Below are positions 1 through 12,400 of a stretch of 64,000 nt of DNA, in pieces. The stretch spans positions 138,032,721 through 138,096,720 of the forward strand of contig NC_088098.1 of the NCBI RefSeq assembly GCF_036370855.1, written 5' to 3'. Numbering within the stretch: the stretch's first letter is position 1; every line of letters starts with the position of its first letter. This DNA is from Dromaius novaehollandiae (lineage: Eukaryota > Chordata > Aves > Casuariiformes > Dromaiidae). The position numbers and the translations under genes are program-made. Under the pieces are notes generated by a model. It saw nothing but the letters and a program-made list of their open reading frames with translations, was not told the origin of the DNA and made no database searches.

Positions 1-2141
1 TCAGAATTTCAGCAGTGTCACTTTAAGTCTTCTGGCTTCTATTCACTTGGTGCATTTTCACTGCATTTTAGGAATACAGCAAAGTGGTAACTTTTTTACT
101 TTGTTTCCAGCTGCACCATTTTTCCCCTTTTGATAGCTGCAGTTCTAGTTTAAGGAGAAAGTGTTATTCTGTGCAAATACCTCCTGTGGTGGTTCGTAAA
201 TGACAGCAGGCAATTCCAGACTCCACACAGGTTGTGAAGATAGTCTTTGTGGGAGAGCTTTTTCCTAAAAAAAGGAAATGAAAAACCAGGCACATAAAAA
301 CTCCGTACATACAAAGCCATTCAAATTTTTCATGTAAAGGGGCAGGGTTAATTATTTCAGCAATTGGTTTATTCATTTAAAAAGACATTTGGGTTAATCC
401 AAGTTTGCTAACTGGTTTAGGCCCAATTTTCAAAGCCAGTGAGCTGAACTGATAGGATAGTCGGGTTGTGAACATCAGGATTTAGTTCCCTCCTCTGCAT
501 ATGAATATGTCAATAGAAGCTCTCAGATGCAGGAAGGCTACAAGATTTTCTGAACTGTTCCTGAATAGCTTCTTCTGTTTACCTTTGCACTGAGTAATTA
601 AATATTAAATATTTACTGGAACAGGAACTGGAACCATCCTTTCTCCCTGACCATTCTCAACCTTTGCTGCTGGCTTAAATTCACAAATACTATAGAAAAC
701 TTCATATCTCAATAAAAATGTCACAGACTACACGGAATTGCTACTATATACATTTTGTCATCCCTAGTGGGGAGCCTAGTGAGTACTGTCCAACATCTAG
801 GCTGGTATCATATTCTAGGAAGAAAGTTCCGTGAGTATCATCACCTCATAATTTAGATGGATGTAACAGAAGCTGACATTAATGCTGTTCTACATATTAG
901 AAAGTTAGATAATAACTGCTTCTCTCCCACTAAATTTACTATGTACAAGCTGAGGAAGGTGACTGCATTTGCAGGGCCTGGGCCTTGAATATGTCAGGGA
1001 TCGTTTTGATTTCAGACAGAGTTAGTGTAGCCCTGCTTTAAACTAATTCTAGCCCTCAAAGAACAATTTGGCAGTGGTAAATCCCTGATGTGCTGAGCCA
1101 TATATTGTGATGCCAGGAATACCTCCAGTATTAATCTAGACTGAATTTTGCTTCGTTACTGAAATTTTTAAAAGTCAGGGAATATGCAGAGGTTCTACTG
1201 GAATCTACCACAATGAAAAATCTATGGATCTGCCTTTTGGTACAAGTCAAATTCAATTCAACAGCAGTTTTGGGATTGTTTGCTTTCCTATTCTGTAGGA
1301 AATTTTTCAAAATGAAAAATTAGTATACTTGATTGCAAAATTGCCAGATCAACCTGTTTTCACTCGTTTCAATTTTTATCTTCAACTTTTCTTGTTGATC
1401 ATAAAGTTGATGTGTAAACAGGTATTCTGAATGCTTAAGCAAATACTCAGTTGCTATAGTAGCCAGTTTCACTATTGCATCTATTCAGTTTGGTGAATAA
1501 TAATAATGTCCTGCTTCTAATTGCAAACTTGATGCAACAGCAAAAGCAGCTCCATCAAATTAGCATTCTAATGGGAGCAGGGGAGCAGTTATCTGCTTTC
1601 TGTGGGCACAGCTGAATGAATACTTCTCATATTATTAGAAAATATTATGCATTCTAGATGTCATCACACAGGTTTGAACATGAGGCAAAGTTTGATGAAA
1701 CTAGGGTAAGAATCGCTTTGCAGTACATGCTAGAGGTGGCAGGGGAAGATTTACGACAACAGGAGTGACTCAGCAATGTGATCTAGCCAAGAAGAAAGTA
1801 GAAAGAAATGTAGAAGATTTTTCTCTTGAGATTATTTTTGCATTTTTTCTGGCTTTGAGTTAATATGACCAAACCTGCTACAGCAGCTTGTTTTCTACTT
1901 CCGGTACAGGAAAGTTCTCGTCATTTGGGTTGGGAATGGCATGTGGCTTTAGTTTCCAGGCTAAAGCAGGAAATGCCTATGCTTTCATATGTCCCATGAA
2001 GCTGTAATTTACAGATGATCCTGGGTTTCAAGGACATGAGCTATGGGATGAAATTGGAAAAGATGGTCTGAAGAGTACAGTCATCATATAACCTTAAGTA
2101 GGTCAATAGCAGGTTTTAAATCCAGAAATTCTGAAGCCTAG
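1..2141. other. Intergenic DNA, nothing recognised
   Basis: AT-rich sequence with no open frame resembling a known protein and no recognisable RNA gene. TMSB4X, the next gene beyond TLR8 in other vertebrates, would lie on this side, but I see none of its short conserved coding sequence here, so it probably lies outside the window. Confidence 0.5.
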
Positions 2142-2405
2142 TTAATCAGAGGCATACTTCTGAAAGTATTTAGAAACTTAAATTTATTCAGGCTTATAGA
2201 AGCATTTGACAGCTGCCAGTGCAATTCATGCTGGAACATCTTGAAGGTCTATTGCATGCCAACAAAAATCATGAACCTCATCAAGGCATTATATCAAGGT
2301 TCTGCTCGAACAGTTAAGGTAAATGGAACTTACACAAATGGGTTAATCAAACTTGCCTGTCAAACACAGGCTCATTCACTCAAGTTGTCTTTTGTCAGAC
2401 ATTGA
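2142..2405 (+). mobile_element. Decayed LINE reverse-transcriptase palm fragment
   Basis: An open stretch of 87 codons, bounded by a stop at 2139-2141 and a TGA at 2403-2405, with no useful start codon. The translation contains the palm motif A signature EAFDS (from 2199). It is followed at the expected spacing by CWNIL, then MPTKIMNLIKALYQGS and VKVNG. This matches the block 'KAFDSVHR..LW.IL..YGIP.KI...IK.LY.G....V..NG' found in RTE-like and related non-LTR reverse transcriptases. What follows, up to the stop, is only weakly similar. I saw no clear F/YADD motif downstream. It is not the CR1 version of the motif, which reads more like SSAFNT. I infer an old truncated insertion; the family is uncertain. 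Confidence 0.55.
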
Positions 2406-2665
2406 CTCATTACAAAGAGAAAGGTAGAAGCATATGGAGCAGGCATGGCAAACCAGAAGAGCCCTGTACCAGAATATTAAAATGGTGCTGACAGCTCAAA
2501 CTTTTTAAATACAAGTGCAAGCAAAAACCTTAAGAACTGTCCCTCTCCACAAAAATAGACAAAGATTGTGATCAGCCAGGGGAAAAAATCCTCCAAAAAT
2601 GGAATTACTGAGAAATTCAGCTGCTCCTGCTGCAAGTAGGACATGCAAGAGGTGAGTCCACGCTA

Positions 2666-3175
2666 ATGCACAGAAGGATGTCAACCAAGGTTGGTCATCA
2701 GGAGAAAAGAATGTTATCAAGTACCAAAGCAGCACCTGCCTTTCAGCAGCTTAAACAAGTTTTCATCACCAATTATCTAGAGGGTACGTGCCCCATGTTG
2801 GCCCTGCCTACACCCCTACAAAAGCAGGCATGCTCCGTAGTATATTGCGTACCTCCTCTCTCCAGGCCTGGGGAGCGGCTGGAGGGCATCGCACCTCCCT
2901 TGCTGGTTGCAGTTCTGGGTGTCCTTCCAGTGGGAACCCAGGCATGCACAGACGTGTATACTCAAATCCTGTCTCCCCCTGTGCAGTCAGGATATGGCCA
3001 TGGAGCTTCCATGGGGACCAGCTTCCAGGCTGTGGGGCAGAGCATTTGGTCTGGGATCTGCGGTGGTGTAGAGTACACAATAATTTACAGAATGGATACT
3101 GCCTACATGTCCCTCATTCAAATACAAATGTTGGAAACACACCAAAGGCAGAGACAGATGGTTAAACAACCTTGA
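2666..3175 (+). other. GC-richer patch with a 169-codon open frame, unrecognised
   Basis: The segment from about 2,780 to 3,080 has clearly higher G+C than its surroundings, and three frames are open across it. The longest starts at an ATG at 2666 and runs 169 codons. The translation has no domain, signal peptide or family motif that I know. Several simultaneously open frames suggest that the openness comes from base composition. It could be an internal part of an old repeat, an exon of a long non-coding RNA or chance. I do not assert a gene. Confidence 0.2.
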
Positions 3176-6100
3176 AAGAAAATGCCTCAGAAAAGATCTG
3201 TCAATTAAACAGATTAACTGTATAATGAACATCAAGACTCAAAGGAGATATCAATGACTCATCTCCAAAGTTATCCAGAAAAGAAAAAGGAAGGAAGTGT
3301 ATTATAACTGTATTGCAGATGAAGCTGCAGCAGCTGCTAGAAAAGTAACTGATTGGAAAAATAAACCCTTTACTAAGCAGTACCTTGGAAAAATATTTGC
3401 AATTCCTCTTAACCTAATCAACTAGCAAAAAAGTAAGATTTTTGTAGTTATTCCAGCAGGTTCTCCAACAGGAGAATCTGATGATTGAATCAGGCATTTT
3501 CTTATTCTGATTGCTCTGCAATTTAGTTTATTTATAAGAACAGACAAGGTCTTCTTTCCTTGGCTGCAAGAGGGATGGTTCCAGCTGCTGTAGACAATCA
3601 TCCTTCTTTCAGCACCAACTGTCCTTTTGGCCAGGACATGCAAAGGCTCTTGCTGGCTACCCCCCATCCCTTGGTGCTGCCTGCTGAGGCCTTGCTGGCT
3701 TTTTGGGCTCCTCCCATCAGCTGCCTCGCACTGCTCAGCTCTGGTTCTGCCCAACATGCACATATGCACACAGGGATGCCTACCTGCCTAGTCCCGTACT
3801 CAACCAAGTGCCTGCTCCCAACTAGTTTGAAATTCCTGGGCTGCCTTTGCCTTCCTTGTGTGAATCAGTGATCGGGGTTTGGAGCATAGTGTTTACCTAC
3901 AGACTTTCAGAGAAGAGTTTAATGACTCTTCCTAATCACTTTAGATAAAGTGGTGATGCCCAACAGCTTCACCAAGGTTTAACATAGCTTGCTGTGGCTG
4001 ACACATATGACCTCACCTGGGATCTAAGGATATCTGATAGTCCAGAAATTCACTGCCGTTCAGCTGTCTAAACATGCAGATAGGTAACAAGCGGTCTTTA
4101 CAAAAATGCTGCCATATACATTACTTTATAAAGCTGCCCTTAGGGCCTGATTCAAAGACATTGTAGTCATGGAGCAATTACCACTGACTTCATTAGGATT
4201 CAGCTTAGATTAATGTTGCACACTTCTTTCTCTGCTGTCTTTTGCTGTTTCTGTTCCTGTGACTTGAATTGTTCCCTCATGGTGTTGCAAAAAACTGACG
4301 GAAATGTTTGCAGCAATTCATGGGAAATCAAATACTAGTCCTCCTGGTTTAGTCAGTGCCTGATCAATACAAAAGGAAGAAAAGAATAATTTTAAATATT
4401 AATAGAAAGTTACATTCATATTTTTAGAAGCTCATTGCATTTTCAAAAATTTTATCTAAGCCAAAAGTGAAACATCTCAACTTTTTTTCAAGAAGAATAA
4501 ACTTGTATGCCATTTACTTGCAAAAATGGTGAGTTCTCACTATTTGGAAGGGGCTCACTGAAAAACCACCCCATGTTCTTGCAGTAAACATCACATCCAT
4601 GGAAATCAAGTGCAAGAATTTGACTTCTACATCATTGTAAAGTACATAATATCTGCCTTCAATAAATCCTTTCTAAGATATAAAAATGTCTAATGGCAAG
4701 CATTTCATGTTAAAATCTCCTTCTCCAGTTGTATCCAGGCACCAGCCCAAATATATTAATTAAAATATGCACAGTATCAAACTACCTGCAGAGTATATAT
4801 GAGGGCAATTGCTTTAGAGTATGTGATTGGATGCTTTCATAATCAGGAAGTGAAAGAAGGATAAAAGGGAAGTCTTAGACTTTTGATGGAATCAAAAACT
4901 AAGAAACAGGAACCAGTTATTTTAGAGTTTTATATCATCGGCAAGAAGAGAAGGAAGATAAACTGAAAACATAAATATAGTGGCATACAATTAGTCTGCA
5001 GTGTTAAAGATAGATTAAAATTTTGTATTTAAGAAAGCTTAAACCTGTGACTGATAAAGAATGCTTCATGCAGAACTGCTCTGCATCAACCCTAGTATCA
5101 GTCCCAAGCTCTTTGCTAAGAGTTCTTAGCCACAAGCTAAATAGCCTGACTGAAGAGTAATTTCCAACATCATCTCTACTTGTGGATGACAGAGAGAGGA
5201 ACCAGACACAGCAAGGCTGATCGTGGGAACGGAGAACTGCTGTTTGTGGGTATGTCCCAGCACAGTGCAGAGAAGGCAGAGACTGACAATAAGTGGGGGG
5301 AGGGATCCGCTGGAAGAAAGTATGGCTGTCATGGATGGGTTTGTTCTTTTTGGGCTGCCTCTCCAGTCTTAAATATATGGACACTGAGGGTTTTCTATAA
5401 TTGTTTCAGTTTTCTGGATGCATGGTATCACTAGCCAGTTACTCTCAGCTGCATGTATGCAGTTGTGCCAGGCATCCAACCAAGTACCCAGAAGTCCCAG
5501 ACAAGTCTACACCACACGTATGCACCATGCATGTCACCAGTGTGCAACAGCTCCAACACTGCCAGGAAGCACGAGCTCTTCTGCAAAATCACTCAGTAGC
5601 CAATCGACCCATGAGCAGTAGGGCTGACCCACTGCAGAACTGTTAGACTGAGTGCATATGTGCTGCGTGGTGTTTGGGAAATCCACCACAGGGCACTGCA
5701 TGGGCTACTTGGTTGCCAGTGACAGGGTGAAGATTTACACTGTTTGCTAGCTGTGGGCTGTGAGTAAGCTTAGTGGTTAATCTTAGCTGCCCATGTAAGA
5801 CTTATGGTTTACAGCTAATGCAGGTAGGATCCATCCGTCACAATGCAGATGTCTACATCTGACTTTTTCACTACTCTCTTTGCAACAAGTGGAGAGAAAA
5901 AGGCTAAAGTGTAAGTCATCCCTTTCTCAAGTAGGTGCCAGAACAAGGTAGGATGACTATGGTGGCTACACCACATACAAGTACATCAAGTAAGATGAGT
6001 CCCAAATCTCCCTGAGCAGCCTCAGGCTGGGTTTGCAGTGTGAGCTCACTCTCTCATCTGAGCTTAGCTAGTTCAGAGTAAGGAAATGTGTTCAGAGGCA

Positions 6101-6895
6101 TCACGCTGACTCAGCACTGAAAACATGAATCAGAGCAGTCCCAAAAGCTGTTCATAAACTAATGAGGTCTACCAAACACTGCCAAAAAATAAAAATTAAT
6201 AAATGAAAAATGATGCTTTCCTGGTAATCTATCAGATTACAGCCAGTAACAGACTTCTGAATGACACCAAGTATAAAAAAAAGATCAAATCCATGAAATT
6301 TTCTGCATTGATAATACATGTAATAGATATGCATAATAAACATTGGTTTATTAAACATCAGACTTGCAGTAGGGTCTCTTTCCCCACACACTCCAGACAT
6401 AAAGACACATTTTTTAAACATTAACTTTGTAATATGGAGACTGAACACATATTTGAGGTATACAGCTGTTCTTATTAATATGTCAGTATACAAACATGCA
6501 GAAAACATGTATGAACTATATACAAAAATATGAAAAAAATATGAACATAAATGATCATATTACCAAATGAGAAAAAACTGAAGCCCAGAATGGAAAACAA
6601 AGCACCCATTGCACTGGGTCCAGCACACAACAGGCACCTATGTGAAAATGGCAGCATAAAACTTCAACAAAACAGGAACCTACTACATTTCTGCTTTTTT
6701 TTTAAAAGCAGTCTATAGGATTGAGAGTGGTCAATTAAAAATGCTTTAGCAGCCTGATTTTTAGGAAAAAGGTGAGCACCTTGAGCCTGAAAATTAGGAC
6801 TCTTTCAAGATCCTTTAAATCTGGTACTTACATAACACGTTTCTGAAATTTATTGATATTTTCAAAAAATTAAAGCACTGTGCTCTGGCTGCTCT
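3176..6895. other. Intergenic DNA between the LINE remnant and the TLR8 pseudogene
   Basis: No gene or repeat family recognised. The open frames here are short, unrelated to known proteins and lack splice-site context. Confidence 0.45.
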
Positions 6896-6899
6896 CTAA

Positions 6900-9480
6900 A
6901 GAGTGTATAACCCATCATATTGCAAGGTGTGAACCCCACTTTTTCTGGACTCTGCTAGAAAAGACCCTCAGCCCGGTGGCTCTTTGGCCAGAGCCACCCT
7001 TGATGCCTCAGCGACCATGAGCACAGCAGCCCCAGTGCTGGGAAGAGAAACTCCCTCCCAGGCTGGGGCATGTCCACCAGGCTCTGTGGGGCCATAGCAA
7101 AGTGGCTTGGGCCAGGCCCCTTTTGCACCCTCCTCCGTCAGCACAAATATTGCCTTTCTGCTGCTCCAATGCACTGCACCAAGCTGTTGGTAGCAGCCTT
7201 GCCCAGTTCCCAGGCCCTATCCTCCAGGCACAGCTGGACCCGTGTCTCTCCAGTTCCCTCCAGAAGAAATCAAGCTCAGTGATTACCTGGTTGGTCACTG
7301 CCGCCTCTCGGGTGTCATATGCAGTGCATGTGTTGTAGAGAACATTTTGTATGGTCCTGGACATACAGCCAAGCACTTTGGCCGACAGGAGCGGTAGGTG
7401 TACCAGGCATCCCAGTACAATCAGTGTCTTGTAATTGCTGTCACAACGGTGCTAATAACTGTAAAGACTGAAACACCAACTAATACAGCAGAGACATGTC
7501 CATAACACAACCATGCATACCTGTCAAAATAACACTGTGTCATCTTTGATCAACAGGATTCATGTAGATGATATTTTTGCCAGTTACAAGATGGGGATTT
7601 AGGTTTTCTGGATACATGCAATGAAGCTGCTGTTTTTTCAGGTGTAGTGAAAGGAATTCCCTTTTAATTAGAGGTTTTTATATTCTATATATCAGGTAGG
7701 AATGTTGACTTGTCTAAGACTCACAGTTCATTACAACTCAAATCTAGATATAGCAGGCTGCTGACTCCATTAACTAACTCAACAGAAATCTTAGCAATTT
7801 TGTTCTGTCTCAGAACCACATTCTGCAAGGACTGTGTGTAACTGTAAAGTATATTAGCTAACTTTAAATTGTTCTGACTTAAACCAAGCATCTTCATGGA
7901 TTTAAAGTAATTAAGTTTTTCCCAGCTGAGAGTGTGCACTTTGCTGTTATTCAGATACCATTAAGCTCTTTGGCAGATATTCAAATGCCATCAGAGAGAT
8001 ATATCAAAGACCATTAAAAGAAAAACTGAGACGTGTTGGATTTCTGAGGTGCTTAAACAATCTGATTTAATGCATGTCTCTATTTCCTGATAAAAGAACA
8101 AGATATTCTAATTTTTGAAGGGGTGAACTTCTTAGTTCTGATGTTATCAATGGAGAAAACCTAAATTTAAAACTTCAAATTTAGGAATGTTTTCAACAAA
8201 TAGGAAGCTCTGCTCCAAACCTGCCACCAAAAAGTAGACTCAAATCCAAGACTTTCCTACATGATTTACAGTTCTGATTATCTAAACAGTACATTTACTC
8301 TTTTTCATCATCAGAATATGCTGCATATGACTTGGGTTTTCACTGCTAGCTGTAAGAGTAACCTATCAAACTGTCTTTTTTTTCCTCAAACAATTAAGAT
8401 AATATTGATTTCCTTTGGGAAGATGTTCCTGTGGGACTATTACTTTATTTCAGGGATAAGTCTGTGTGGCTCTTAAATTCCTAGAAGACAGACATAACAG
8501 CTTTTTTAATAAAGTTTGGACCAAGATCAAGAATATTTAGCTTTTTAATGGTAAAAAGAGGTTTAAATGCACAGCTCCTTGAAGATATACTCTTTAATAT
8601 CTAATTGCTCCAATGCTATTAGAGATGTAAAGTGTTGAGAAAGGTTTAGATACCAGGAGTAGACCTGCTTTCGGTAATTGAAAGATAAATCCAGCCCCCT
8701 CAGAGCAGACAAACTCTGTAAGAGCTCTCCAGGTGCCATCGCCTGTGTGAAGAAGTTGGACACCAAGGGAAGCACCCGCAGCTGTGGCTCGTTCTGAAAC
8801 CAGACAGCTGGTACTTCAGTGAGCACAGCACTAGTCAGAGTTAAAGTCTTTAATTTGTTAAGGTTTTGGAAAGCTATATTTAAAGATGCATTTGAATGGG
8901 GGATTTTCCAGAGCAAGATTCACATGGAAAAGGAGCAGAGGCATTTGGGACAGTTCAAACTTATATCAAGAACTGTTAGATGAACAAGATGTTCCTTAGC
9001 TTACTATGACTTAGGTCAACCTCCTGTAGATATGGGTAGGCAGGATGACACCTAGGTCAGGTTACAGTGTGAGAGTGACAGCACAGCCAGGTTGGCAAAA
9101 GCAGAGAAAGCTCCATATTCTATGGAAAATCATTTCCCATGAGAGTTAGCAAAATAACAGTTCTCATCCCTGCACGGTTCCCTGAAGTTTGGGATGCTGA
9201 GAAAGTGTTTGTTGTGATGGAGATGATGTTGCTGGACATGAGCCATATCAAGGCAATAGCAGGTGGAATGCCTCTGGGTACTGTCTTCAGCTGATCACCA
9301 TTAAGAGGGCAATTCCTTTAACTTTTTTAAACTTGAGAAAATTGCATTTGCTATATACAAAGGTTGGAGACCTACCGTAATCAGATTTTTTGGCCGTAAC
9401 ATGCTAATTCCGGTCCAGTATCAAAGTCTGCAGGTGCTTAAAATTGTAAAAATCCTCCTGAGAAATCTTTTCAGTACTCT
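6900..9480 (-). pseudogene. TLR8: TLR8 pseudogene (Toll-like receptor 8 remnant)
   Basis: Reading the minus strand from 9480 downwards, fragments in shifting frames align in order with TLR8. They are an early repeat ISQEDF..LQTLIL (near 9420-9465) and QLKTVPRGIPPA plus NIISIT (near 9225-9300). Next come ENCYF and AFSAFANLAVLSLS (near 9080-9180), then LTVLDISLNCPKC (near 8950-9000). A 117-codon block follows (8563-8916) with AFQNLNKLKTL, FQNEPQLRVL and LRGLDLSFNY. LDLGPNFIK (near 8500-8550) and KVLDLSLLF (near 8240) come next. LFKHLRNPTRL ends in a stop (near 8010-8060). A 72-codon leucine-rich block (7721-7939) follows. A remnant of the C-terminal cap reads NPVDQR, then a stop. The membrane segment is followed by LYWDAWYTYRSC (near 7400-7500). 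TIR pieces are AYDTREAAVTNQVITEL, LCLEDRAWELG, SRKAIFVLTEEGAK and RAEGLF. Stops and frameshifts are numerous, and pieces are missing around 8060-8200 and in the cysteine cap. The adjacent intact TLR7 on the same strand supports TLR8 over another TLR. No LINE insertion interrupts it. Confidence 0.9.
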
Positions 9481-12400
9481 TAAAATGTCATGATGACAGA
9501 TGTCAAGACAAAGAGTCAGATGCACTGCTTCTCTAATTCTCCCAGGCCTCATTTAAACTCAAAGCTTGATCACGCTACTTTTCACATACTAAAAAAAAAG
9601 TGTTAATAGTCTAGTACAGACCAGGCAGTGTGCCCATAATCTGTGTTAAAATGGTCAAGGTGAAGTTTGGTTGCACTCTGGCCGTAGACTTGAGTGTAAG
9701 AAAGTGCTGCTCATGAGTAAAACATACAGGAAGCATTCACATCAGCCGTTACAAGTCTGCAAAGAGCCTCCAGTTAGCTAGAAGTCAAACTGAAGGAAAA
9801 GCTTTAGTGATGAAAAAAGTTATAAAGTTGTCCTCTATGCCGAAAATTCAAAAATTTATATTTACAGCTGGATCACATGCAGCAACAAACTTGAAACATT
9901 ATGCAGTTCTCTGGTATAGCTGTTGCTAGAAAATACTGTCACACACAATCACATAAAGTAAAAATAACCCCAAATGCTTTCTTGATAAACAAAAAAATAC
10001 TGAATGCAGAATTATCCTGAAGGAGTTAACTGTTTACTTGTAGAAATGAAGAACAGATACTGGCAACTAATTTAATGGTTCTGCAGTGAGACGAAGAGAA
10101 ATGTCTGTGAAAATTCATTGCAGGCATGTATCTTCTTCATCACTGTAAAATGATGTGAAGGATAACCTAGATATTCTTTTAGTTAGTATCTACATGCGTA
10201 TAAAATATCTCATACTGAATTGTTAGCTTGAGATATTTTGTCATCTCTAATGAAGTAAAAAACGTTATGACTAGAGAGAATGCAAGCAATTAAAACTAAC
10301 GTTGAATCAATTTGTTCTCCCTGCAGGAAGAGCCCCCATAAAACAGCAGGTAAAAGTGAGGTGAGAGAGAAGATCAATAAAAAGTGAAAAGAAAAATAAG
10401 AAGCAGAATCAATGTGTCCATCTGGTGTGGTGGAGGGGGGCATGTGGTGATCAGCAGGCAGAGGAATATGAGGACTCATTGAGAAATAACCATCTCATGA
10501 TACTCTTTCTCAGGAACAGAAATATATCGAAATTACATCCAGGTCATACTCCAATTTGCATTGTTTCATTCTGCCAACATGCATTTGCCATTCAGTTAGT
10601 TATACTACAAGAAAATTTTCACTTCTGTCCATGAAAAATTGCTGTATCATGTTACTAAGGCACAAGAGCTACTGTGCTCTGCTGTAGTCTTGACAACATA
10701 TTGCAGTCTTTCATTAGAGAAGAAGAAAGAGAGAGAGCAAGAGAGAGAGAGAGAGAAGGAGAATAAAGCTAGCAGAAATCTTTTAGTTATCGGGAATTTA
10801 AATTTAGACAAATGGGGTTTTTTTGGATTTCCCACATTACACAATATAAAAACAACAAATCACAACTAGCTAGCTACACATAGAAGAAGACTTGGAAATG
10901 GGTGGGAAAGGACATCACAATTAATTCACAAAGGACCAAGTTACTGGGTGCTCTTTGTACAATATGTTGTTTAGTTCCTCTTTCATTTAGGGATTCTTTG
11001 GGTCTGCAAAATCCCCCTTATCCTTCGCACTCCATATCTGCTCACCCTCACAAGCTTGCTCTCAGCCCGATGGCAACCCTATCTCCAGCCAAAGAGGACT
11101 AAATGGGAGAATTAGCCAAAGAGGATTAGGCCCTATTGTGCCGTGTTCACCTCTAAACTCCCAGCTGAGCTCTCCGCCCTGCAACAGAGTCAAGACAGGC
11201 TATGTAGATGGATATATAAAAAAATTTTGAGCCTGGTGGCCAAAACCAGGGTCTTTGGTTTCCCTGAGCAAATAGCAGCAAGGAGCACTTGGAAGTTTGG
11301 AGTAGGTTGTCTCAGGAAATGACAGTCCAGACTGCAGAGTTCAACCCCTCGGAGCATTGACACCACCCCGTTTCAGCCCCCCAGCACAGCTTCCTACAGC
11401 TGGACAAAAGCTCCCCTGGGCAGTCTGGGGACAGCCCGGCCCTTCTGAGGGGTGCTTGGGGCAGGAGTAGGGCAGGGCATGACAGGCTGCTCCCTGGCCT
11501 TGAACCCCTCAGGGAAAGCAGCCTCCTAACTTCAGCATGCCGGCCAGCAGCTCACAGCAGGGCAAGGTGGGCAAGGAGCTCTGGTTCAAAGTGCCTTATC
11601 ATGAGAGACTTGAGAAGAATAGCATAGTTATCTTATCCGAGAGATAGTTAGAAGGTGAGGAATTAATTCGGTCATAGCCTGGGGATACTACAATAGTGGA
11701 AAGCATGTGCAAGCACAGTGTTTCCCAATTTAACAGATAAAGGGATAGAAAAAGGTCTGAAGGTTGTGCCTGGGGAAATACACAAGAGAAATAACTTTTT
11801 TTTTTTTTCCCCCTAAAATAGTGAGCATGTTTTCATGTTGGAAGAAACAACTGTAACGTAAAGTCTTTAGAGCAGGTTCTGGACATCTTGCTGGATGATA
11901 TACTGTTACACAGGAAGTCAGTTATACAGTGAATAGTCATTGAGGGCTAAATAAACTTTGGTCATTGTTATTGTTAACCATTTTGTGCAACAAAGATATT
12001 CATTGCCATTGATACCAGTTTAGCATATTTGTTTTAGCTTTGCACCACTGAGGGAATCTTCCACAATAAAGTAATTTGCAACAATTGTTAAATTAAATCA
12101 ATATATACCTGAAGTATCTACTTCTGCTTTTATAGTCTCTAATTTCCAAGGAAGTAACAGCATCACTGTATAACCATTTGCATTACTGGTTGCTGATAAC
12201 TAATGGATATATTTCCATAGCAGATATTGCAGTATTTTTTCATATTAATTTTGATTAAAACATGCAGTTGCGAAATTCTTTCAGCGCTTTAAAAGAAATG
12301 TGTAACTACTATATAAAAATACATAACAAAGGAAACTATGTAAGAACCTACCTTCTCAATATGTATTAATACGCCACTCCTTGCATGTAAAATTACTATT

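Noticed and set aside
1-6895. TMSB4X, expected beyond TLR8 by synteny
   Set aside because: I looked for its short conserved coding sequence on both strands and did not see it; it probably lies outside the window.
6900-9480. A second TLR7 copy, as reported in some songbirds
   Set aside because: The fragments match TLR8 better than TLR7, for example AYDTREAAVT and the PVDQR cap remnant, and they sit in the TLR8 position.
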